Below the pieces are notes generated by a model. The model had not been told where the DNA came from. It saw only the letters and a list, made by a program, of their open reading frames with translations, and searched no databases. Positions 1 through 10,100 of a stretch of 64,000 bases of DNA are shown here, piece by piece. Origin of the DNA: Sphingobacteriales bacterium (GTDB lineage: Bacteria > Bacteroidota > Bacteroidia > Chitinophagales > UBA2359); assembly GCA_016700115.1 (NCBI GenBank), contig CP064999.1, forward strand, positions 3,596,001 to 3,660,000. Reading direction: 5' to 3'. The position numbers and the translations under genes are program-made. Every line of letters begins with the position of its first letter. Position 1 is the first letter of the stretch.

Positions 1-747
1 TTTTTTCAAGTTTTGCAAGGTAAAGAAGTTATCTTCAATATTCATATTCAGTTTCAGTGTTTTGTAGGTTATAACAGTTAGATGCCCCGGTTTATCTGCG
101 GGAGACATCACCATTTTAGTAGGTAGAAGTCTGCCATCAAGTACTTTAACCTCTGAACCTTGTAAGGTATTGATGAGGTAATTGTCCTCATCATAAAACT
201 CAGTTCTTAGTTGAAGAAAGTTATTCTTTTCAATCCAAAGTATAATCTTCCCCCAAACCACTGCGGCATCAGTATTTGGCACTAACTCAATTTTATAGCA
301 ATCATAACCTTCCACCAGCTCATTACCTAATATTGTATGAGTATAATCGTCAACTATTGAAGATTCCTGTACTAAATCATCATTCGTAAAATCTGTCCCC
401 ATCCAGGACTGAGACATCATTGAAGGAGGCAACTTAATAGTTCTTTCGAGACTGGGAAGCCAATTCCAAATTTCCTTTTTGCGCTTTAAAAAAGCAGTGC
501 CTTTATCTTTTGCCGGTGAAAGTATCAGGATTAATGCGTAATCATCGCCTTTTGACCAGGATTTAATATCCATTGATCTGTTCCAGGCAGGACGTATGAC
601 TTTGAAATTGATTTCAGAAATGGCACTATTGCCGCGTAAGTGATCAACAGCATTTTGAACTATCTGTTTTGCATCCTGAGCAACCAACAAAGTGCAGGAA
701 AAAAATAAAAACAATATAGTAAAACTTAATTGTTTAAAACAGTTCAT
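1..747 (-). CDS. LolA-like outer membrane lipoprotein-sorting protein (3' end cut by window edge)
   Basis: The frame is open from the ATG at 747 to the first base of the window without a stop, giving 249 residues with the C-terminus missing. It starts with a cleavable signal peptide (MNCFKQLSF, then a hydrophobic stretch ending CTLLVAQ). The mature part reads as the LolA/LolB-like fold seen in Bacteroidota proteins annotated 'outer membrane lipoprotein-sorting protein': repeated beta strands, a KRKKEIWNWLPSLER segment and SQSWMGTDFTNDDLV, both characteristic of that group. The inferred role is periplasmic binding of lipoproteins or lipid. It differs from classical LolA and might carry another hydrophobic ligand. 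The gene is divergent from the giant surface-protein gene. Family call is from remembered motif similarity, not a search. Confidence 0.75.
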   Translation of the reverse strand, partial: MNCFKQLSFTILFLFFSCTLLVAQDAKQIVQNAVDHLRGNSAISEINFKVIRPAWNRSMDIKSWSKGDDYALILILSPAKDKGTAFLKRKKEIWNWLPSLERTIKLPPSMMSQSWMGTDFTNDDLVQESSIVDDYTHTILGNELVEGYDCYKIELVPNTDAAVVWGKIILWIEKNNFLQLRTEFYDEDNYLINTLQGSEVKVLDGRLLPTKMVMSPADKPGHLTVITYKTLKLNMNIEDNFFTLQNLKK

Positions 748-1189
748 AAAAAAAATTTGATTGCAAGTTAAGAAAATTGTACATTAATGAGTTCTGAAAA
801 GTTTAAATATAGATTTAATCGCGAACAGATTAAATTAAAAGCAATAACTTTGAACTAAAATATTCGGTCACATTCTATTTATTTAAATAGATGTAAAAAG
901 CCCTTCTATGAAACATTTAGTATAAAAAATAATTGTGTTTACTGGTTATCGGTAATGATAAAAACGTCTGAATAGTTTTTGTTAAGTTTTTAAAAATAGA
1001 TTTTGAACAATAGCTTTGCAACCATAATGAATGATTTTTCAGTCTTTTATAGTTGTCCAAAAAAAGTCTTAAAAATGCTATTTTTAGGTTTTATCAAAAA
1101 AATGTCATAAAGACTATCAATTGCATTAGGCTATAAAGGAAAAAATTTCTATTTTTATCGGTCAAATCTTATTTTCAAATTATCACGTT
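748..1189. other. Divergent intergenic region, 442 bp
   Basis: AT-rich spacer between the LolA-like gene (-) and the giant surface-protein gene (+). No ORF, RNA gene or strong hairpin is visible. Two perfect TAnnTTTG boxes lie on the plus strand, TAACTTTG at 845-852 and TAGCTTTG at 1011-1018. Neither has a TTG element at the usual 17-23 nt upstream spacing. Confidence 0.5.
1011..1018 (+). promoter_or_regulatory. Candidate -7 box (TAGCTTTG) for the giant surface-protein gene
   Basis: Perfect match to the Bacteroidota -7 element TAnnTTTG, which would give a 5' UTR of about 165 nt. The upstream TTG element is not found at the expected distance, so this is only a candidate. Confidence 0.3.
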
Positions 1190-4100
1190 ATGAATAAAAC
1201 ATCTACACGACACATTTGGCTTTCTGTTTTTTGCTTTATTTGCTTGTCATTCTTAAATATAGAATCAAATGCACAATGTAGTTTCAGTGCAAATGTCGGT
1301 GCCGTAAGCTTAGGATCTATTACTCCTACCGGCACCTGGCAAACAACAGGATGCGTTACAGGAGGAGATTATTACACATTTAATGCAACTGTCGGACAGC
1401 AATTTGCATTTACATTTTGCGGAAGCGGCGGTACTGCAAGTTGGGATACTGAATTAAGCATTAATACCGCTGCAGGTGCCGGAGTTGCCGGTGCATACAA
1501 TGATGATTTTTGCGGCATTCAATCCCAGTTGACATGGACCGCTACTTCAAATGGTACATTTGCCATTTATGTAACCGGTTTTGGTTGTACCAATAATGCA
1601 AATTGTGCTACATTAGCATACAGGGTTATTACGCCACCACCACCACCAACTGCATTAACCGTACAAACCGGCGGAAACAACAGTAATGCCTCCTGGTTAG
1701 TACAAAATGTTTTCTTAACCGGATGTTCACAAGTATCCGGTGTAACATTTACCGGTAATAATCAAGCTATCGGACATTTTATAAACGGAGCAAGTATTGG
1801 TATTCCCGAAGGAATTATCATTGCAAGCGGTGCAGCTACAAATGCTCAAGGCCCAAATAACTCAACCGGAGTAACTTCTGCTTTCGGAACTCCCGGAGAT
1901 GCTAACTTGACTGCTTTAACTGCCTCTACCCCCTGTGGCAGCCCTGCACCAACTTTTGACGCAGCATTTATTCAATTTTCATTTGTTCCGCTTACAAACT
2001 CTGTTCAGTTTCAATATGTGTTTGCTTCGGATGAATATCCCGAATATGTATGCTCATCTTTTAACGATGTATTTGGTTTTTTTATAAGCGGTCCCGGTGT
2101 ACCACTTCAAAACATAGCATTGGTTCCAGGTACCAGTACTTATGTGGGGATTAATACAGTCAATCCAACCAATAACAGTGCTTTTTATAATGCCAATCCT
2201 GCAGGAAGTATCATTACACAATATGATGGTTATACGGATGTTATGACCGCAGTTGCTACCGGACTAACTCCCTGCCAAACTTATACCATAAAACTGGCAG
2301 TTGCAGATGCAGGCGACTCAATTTTAGATTCTGCGGTATTTTTAGCTGCAAATAGTTTTAATGCGGGTAATGCTGTTTCAGTCACATCATTTGTACCCAG
2401 TAGTGGTACACAAGACGCTTATGAAGGTTGTCAGGATGGTTATTTTGAATTTGTTAGAGGTGATGTTACGGATCTGAGCCAACCTATCGTACTTCAAATT
2501 TCTGTTACAGGAACTGCAACCCCGGGTGCTGACTATCAAACACTTCCAATTACAGTAACTATTCCCGCCGGACAAATTTCTTATCAGTTACCGGTTATTG
2601 CTTATGCCGATTTATTACCCGAAGGGTTTGAAAGTATCATTGTACAAATCAATGAATTACAATGTAATTGTACTTTCCCCCCACCGGCACAATTAAATAT
2701 TTACGACAGCCCGGAACCATTTAATGCTTTTATCAGCGATCCACCTACTATTTGTCCCGGTGAAAACGCTTTGATTGCGGTAATTGCTTCGGGTAGTACA
2801 TTTACACCCTATACTTATGTATGGAGTAATGGTCAGAACGGTCCTGCTGTTACAGTTACACCGCCTGTATCAACGAGTTATTCTGTAACAGTTACAGATG
2901 CTTGCGGTAGAACTACTACTGCAACAATTCAGGTCAATGTAAGTAATGCTCCACCGAATGCTGCGATCAATCCTGCAGGACCATTTTGTAGTAATGCTTC
3001 CCCTGTTACTCTAACAGCAGTTAGTGCAGGAGGAACCTGGTCAGGTCCCGGGGTAAATCCTGTAACCGGCGAATTTGACCCAGTGGCAGCATTTGGTACA
3101 GGTCCAGGCCCTTATACAATTACTTATACAGTTAGTAATTCCTGCGGGAGCAGTACACAAAATACAACGATAACCGTCAACCCTGTTGCCGTGCCGTCCA
3201 TTAATCCGGTTACTCCGGTTTGTCAGGGGGCGGTAGCTACAACAACATTAACTTCTAACGTTCCCGGAGGCACCTGGTCAGGACCAGGCATATTAGGCGG
3301 TACAAACACGAGCGGTCAATTCAGTTACGCATTGGCGGCCTCTTTAGGTGCAAGTCCCTATACTGTTACTTATACAACACCTGCACCTTGTGGCAGCAGT
3401 ACTACAACTACGATTTCAGTTCTTGCGCAAGCAACTGCAGGTATTTCTCCTGCTTCTACAATTTGTAATGGTCAGAGTGCGACTATCACAGCAACAGGAG
3501 GAGGAACATATCAATGGAGTTCGGGCTTAGGAACCAATGCGACGATTACAATATCACCTACTACAAATACAACCTATACTGTTACTGTTACCAATACTGA
3601 CGGATGTACTGCAACAGCCAATACTACTGTTACTGTAAATAATATCAACCCACCGAGTTTGGCTGCACCCAGTATTTGCCCGGGCCAAAACGTTAGTCTA
3701 AATGCCGGTCCCGGATACACGCAGTATCTGTGGTCAACCGGAGGAGCTACTCAAACTATTACTGTAAACCCAAGTGTGAATACATCCTATACGGTTACTG
3801 TTACAAATGCCGCAGGCTGTACTGCATCTGCAAGCGTGAATGTAACCATCAGTTCCAACATTGTTCCGCCAAATCCATTACCACAAACCATCTGTTCGGG
3901 AAGCTCTGTAACACTTAATGCGGGTTTAGGATATGCTTCCTACAGTTGGTCTTCCGGAGGTTCCGGTCAAACTGTTTCAGTGAGTCCGACAACCACAACA
4001 ACTTATACTGTAACAGTATCCAATGTTCAGGGTTGTACTGCTACCGGAAGTGTTACGGTTACTGTGAATTCTATCACCCCTCCAACAATAGCTCCCCAGC

Positions 4101-7100
4101 AATTATGTCAGGGAGGCTCTCCAGTTGATTTGACTGTGAATGGAGGTCCTTATGCAAGTTATGCTTGGTCCAACGGTGGAACCAGTCAAACAATTTCAGT
4201 CAATCCGTCTGCAACAACAACTTATATCGTTACAGTTACCAATGCTGCAACCTGCACGACTACTGCAAGTGTTACAGTTACAGTAAATACTATTTCTCCA
4301 CCGGCAGTTACTTCGGCTTCTACATGTTTAGGGGGAAGTGCTACGATTTCTGCTCCACCTTTATTTGCAAATTACCTTTGGTCAGATGGTTCCACCTCTC
4401 AAAGTATTACAGTAAGCCCTGTAACCGGAACCAGTTATTCTGTAACGGTTACTGATGCAAATGGATGTACGGCTGTTGGTACAGGAACCGTTTCTGTTAA
4501 TAATAATCCCGCTCCTGCAATAAGTGGTTCACTTTCGTTTTGTATTGGAAGTAATACAACATTATCAGCACCTCCCGGGTTTAGCACTTATGCCTGGTCA
4601 CCTTCAGGTTCAACTTCCAGTATTACAGTCAACACACCCGGAACATATACCGTAACTGTAACTGATGCTAATGGGTGTACGGGTACTGCTTCAGTAAATG
4701 TTACACAGGAAGCGTCTCTTAGCCCGGCTATTAGTGGGGATTTAACACTCTGTGCCGGAGAAACTTCAACATTAGATGTCGGTGCAGGTTTTGCAAGTTA
4801 TCTTTGGTCAACCGGTTCTACAACAGCAAGCATTACTGTTCCACCCGGAATCTATAGTGTAACAGTAACAGATGCGGGTAATTGTAGTGGTACTACTGAG
4901 GTAGAAGTTGTTGCAAATCCTGCTCCAGAAGTAAGTATTTCAGGCGATCCAACGGTTTGTGCCGGAGATGATTCGAATCTGGATGCTGATGCCGGATTTG
5001 TTCAATATTCGTGGTCAACCGGTGCTTTCGGGCAAAGTATTTTAGTTACCACACCCGGCACATACGTTGTTACTGTAACTGATGCTAACGGATGTACCGG
5101 AACCAGCAATTTTGTCGTTACAGAAAACAATATTATTCCTCCTGCAATAACTCCTCAATCTACTTGTGCCGGTGTGAATGCACCTCCTTTAGATGCCGGT
5201 CCGGGATTTAACAGTTATCTATGGTCAACCGGAGCAACCACTCAATCTATCGTTGCAGCACCTAATGCTACAACGACTTATAATGTAACTGTAACAGGAG
5301 CAGAGGGGTGTAGTGCTACTACAGATGCTACCATCAATGTAATTTCGCAACCACAGGCTGTCGCCGACCCTCCTCAAAGTATATGTAACGGTGATATGGT
5401 ATTCGTTGGGGTTACCGGAAACGGTGATACTTATACTTGGGATAATGGAGATACCGGTTTTGTTATTGCAGTCAGTCCTTCAGTTACCACAGTTTATACT
5501 GTTACTGTTTCTATTGGCGGAGTATGTTCGGCAACAGATCAAACTACTGTATTTGTCAATCCGCTTCCAACCCCTGATGCAGGTCCTGATCAGGAAATTT
5601 GTTTAGGACAGGAATCGGCTACCCTCATAGCAACAGGTGGCTTAATATATTCCTGGGATGGTTTTGTTGGTAACAATCAATCAATTGTAGTTAGTCCAAC
5701 AACCACAACAACTTATACGGTTACAGTCACCGACGCAAATAATTGCAGTGCAACAGATGATGTTACGGTTACTGTCAATGAATTAACCGGCTTGACCATA
5801 ACAGGTGCAGTGCCCGTTTGTGAAGGAGATCCGGCAACATTGACCGCAAGCGGTGGTCTTACTTATTACTGGAGCACCGGTGAATCCACAACCTCTATTT
5901 CAGTAAATCCGATTACCACCACCAGCTATACCGTTACGGCAACAGATGCTAACGGATGTAGCGCAGAGGTTACAGAAACAGTAGTAGTTAATGCTATTCC
6001 ACTTGCAATTCCCGGCAGTAATATTCCCTGCGAAGGGACAGATTTACAGCTTTCGGGCGATGTTTTTGTACCGGGCGGAGTTCCTCCGGGCAGTACAGTA
6101 GTATATAGTTGGACTGGACCCGGAGGATTTACATCTTCTAATCAGTTCCCATTAATTCCGGGTGTCAATATAGCCCAGGAAGGAGTATATACGTTAGTAG
6201 TAACTGTAAATGGTTGTCCTTCAGCAAGTGCAGATGTCAACATAGATGTTCTTCCAAGCCCGGTTGCAGTTGCTACAAATAATGGGCCTGCTTGTGCCGG
6301 GGATATTCAATTGCAAGGATCTACAAGTTTATCGGGAACAACTGTTTCCTATCAGTGGACAGGTCCGGGTGGATATAGCTCTATATTACAAAATCCTATC
6401 CTATCCGGAGGTAGTGCGTTATCCGGCACTTATACTTTGGTAGTTACAGTGGATGCCTGCCCATCAGCACCGGTTACTACAGATGTTGATATATTCCCTA
6501 TACCTCCTTTAACAATCTCAGGAAATCCCATTTTCTGCGAAGGAGCAAGTGCTGTAATTACAGTTGATGAATCCTACCCAACTTATCTTTGGTCAAATGG
6601 CAGTACAACCCAAAGTACCACAGTTACTACAGGTGGTGTTTATTTTGTTACGGTAACTGACGCAACAGGATGTACGGCAGCTCAATCTATCAATATAACT
6701 GTCAATCCATTACCAACCCCTGCTATAACCGGTGGAGGTGTAACAGTTTGTGCAGGTTCACCGGTGTTGTTAAGTTCAACAGGTGGTTTTTCTGCATATC
6801 AATGGAGTAATGGAATGAACACAAAAGATATAACTGTTAATCCGGAATTCAATACAATCTATACTGTTACTGTAACAGATGCGAACGGATGTACAGGTAC
6901 TGCAACTACAAATGTGGATGCCATCCCAAGTCCGGACATCACCATTACAGCTCCACCGAGTATTTGTTTAGGAAATAGCGCAACTATTACTGTAAACGGT
7001 GATCCGGCACATGATTATTTATGGAGTAACGGAAATACTTCACAGTCATTTACAGTTTCTCCGGCTTCAACAACTACCTATACAGTTACTGCAACGAATA

Positions 7101-10100
7101 GTATTGGATGTACCAGAACAGCCTCTGTTGAAATTGTAGTTGATTTTACTTTGAGTCCTTCGATTACAGGTGCATTGGTTGTATGTCCGGGATTCTCAAC
7201 AACATTAAATCCCGGAGCTTATGCAGCTTATGCCTGGAGTACAGGTAGTACAAATCAAACTATCACAGTTTTCCCAACCGGCCCGACAACTTATACGGTT
7301 ACTGTTACAGATGCAAATGGATGTACCGGTGCAAACAGCGTCTTGGTACAACTAAACGTCGCCCCAACTCCGGTTATAGATGGAGTAATAGGTTGCGGAA
7401 ACTTTGTTGAACTGACAGCACCTGCGGGTTTTGACGAATATATTTGGAACAACAGTGCCACTACACAAATCATTAACCCAACTATAGCGGGCACCTATCA
7501 GGTTACCGTTACAGATAGTAATGGTTGTACAGGGGAATCAAATACTTACCCGGTAACTTTCCAACCTGACCCAAGTATTTCAGTATTAAGTACAACGGAT
7601 GCTACCTGCGGAAATAACAATGGAGGAATGAGTGTAACAGGTACCGGTGGTACAGCACCATTAACATATTCGTGGTCACAACCCGGAGGCCCTACAGGGC
7701 CATCTGCTACTAATTTAGGAGAAGGCACTTACAGTGTTACGGTGACAGATGCAAACGGATGTTCTGCAACAACATCTGCTGATATTGTTAATATTGCAGG
7801 GCCAACTATTGACAGCATGTTACCTGATGATGCAACATGCGGATTAAATAATGGTACAATAGATGTTTCAATTTCCGGCGGAACAGCTCCGGTAAACTAC
7901 TTATGGTCTCATAATGCACTGCTCAACAGTCCAAATGCAACAGGTTTGGGCACAAACAGCTATACTGTAACAATCACAGATGCCAATAACTGTACCGATG
8001 TTGAAACGGTAAGTATCACAAACCTTGCAGGTCCAACCTTAGCTCCGGGTGCGGTTGTAAATGCCGCATGTGGTGTTGCGAATGGTTCGGTTTCTGTTAT
8101 TCTTTCAGGCGGCACCTCTCCAATCACCTATTCATGGTCACATAACCCGGGTTTAAACAGCCCCGATGCAATTAATTTGTTATCAGGAAGCTATACCGTT
8201 ACGGCTACAGATGCAAACGGATGTCAGGCTATTCAGCCTATGGCAGTTGCAAATGATGGAGCACCTACTTTAGCTGTAGATAGTGTAAGTCCTGCTACTT
8301 GTGGAAATAATAATGGAAGTATCACAGTATCTGCAACTGGTGGTTTCGGAACATTATCTTATGAATGGTCGCATGATCCAACCCTCACAGGTCCTACCGC
8401 ATTTGATTTGGCACCGGGTAATTACTTTGTAACAGTTACTGATGAAAATACTTGTGAAGCTGTACAGGTGGTTATTGTGAGTAATTTACTAAGTCCGGTT
8501 TTACAAGTAACAGGAGTTTTACCTGACAATTGTGGAGCCGGTACCGGCAGTATTACTATATCAACTGCCGGAGGTACCGCCCCGATAAATTATTTATGGT
8601 CACATGATGGAACATTAAACAGTCCGACTGCTAATGGTCTTTCTGCTGCAACTTATACTGTTACAGTTACTGATGCAACCGGATGTACAGCATCTATCAG
8701 TGCGCCTGTAGTTGCAACTACTAATCCGACATTAGCAGTTACAACCGAAAACCCGGCCAGTTGTAGTCAGTCCAATGGTAGTGGTGCTGTTGCAGCAGCA
8801 GGGGGTACCGGACCTTACTCGTTCGAATGGTCTCATGATCCAACACTAAACTCAAATGCAGCTACAGACTTAGCAACCGGCACTTACGACGTAACTGTAA
8901 CAGATGCAAATGGATGTATTGCAGTTACAACCGTAAATATTTCAACGTTAAATGCTGCAGTATTAAATTTGGTGAGTACTGCTAATGCTACTTGCGGTAA
9001 TGATAATGGCAGTATCACTATTTCAGCAACAGGTGGTAATGGCACACTAACCTATTCATGGTCACATGCTCCTCTTTTAAACAACACAACTGCAACAGAC
9101 TTACCTGCCGGCAGTTATACAGTAACTGCAACCGATGCCACCGGTTGTGTCAGTACTTTGGATATTAGTATCAGTGCAGATCCTTTACCTACTATTAGTA
9201 TATCCGGGGTCAATCAAACCACTTGCGGTGATGATAACGGAAGTATCTTGGTTACCGGTTCAGGAGGTACAGGTACTTTAACGTATTCATGGTCACATGA
9301 CAATTCTTTGAACAGCGATAGCGCTGTAGATTTACCCGCCGGTAGTTATACTATATCAGTTACAGACTCAAATGGTTGTTTAGCAACTACAAATACAACA
9401 ATCAATAGTTCGGAATCACCGGTTGTTAGTGTTTCATCTACAACCAATGCTACTTGTGGAAATGCTAACGGAAGTATTACTTTTGCTACTACCGGAGGTA
9501 CCGGAGCGATAACTTATGCATGGTCATCACCCGGAGCTACAGGGCCTTCAGCTTCAGGATTACCTGATGGTACTTATACCGTAACAGTTACTGATGCTAA
9601 TGGTTGTACGGATACAGAAAGTGCGACAATTACAAATTCCACACCGCCAACTATAGCTGTGGACAATATTTCAGATGCAACCTGTGGGGTTAATAATGGC
9701 AGCATTACGGTTATTGCCTCCGGCGGAACCGGAGCACTAAACTATACATGGTCACAAGCAGGATTACCCAATAGTCCGACCGTAACAGGGTTGGCTGCCG
9801 GTTCTTACACAGTAACAGTAACAGATGCAAACGGCTGTACCAATTCAACGAATGCGGTCATAGCAAATCCTGATGGGCCTGTTGTAAGTGTGGGAAGTAC
9901 CTCTGATGCAACTTGTGGTTTGGCTAATGGAAGTATTACCTTTACCACAACCGGTGGAACAGGAATTTTGTCTTATAACTGGTCTCAGGCCGGAATACCC
10001 GATAGTCCTACAGGCACAGGTTTAGCCGCAGGTACTTATACAGTTACAGTAACCGATGAATTGGGTTGTTTGGACATACAATCTGCAACTATTGGTGATT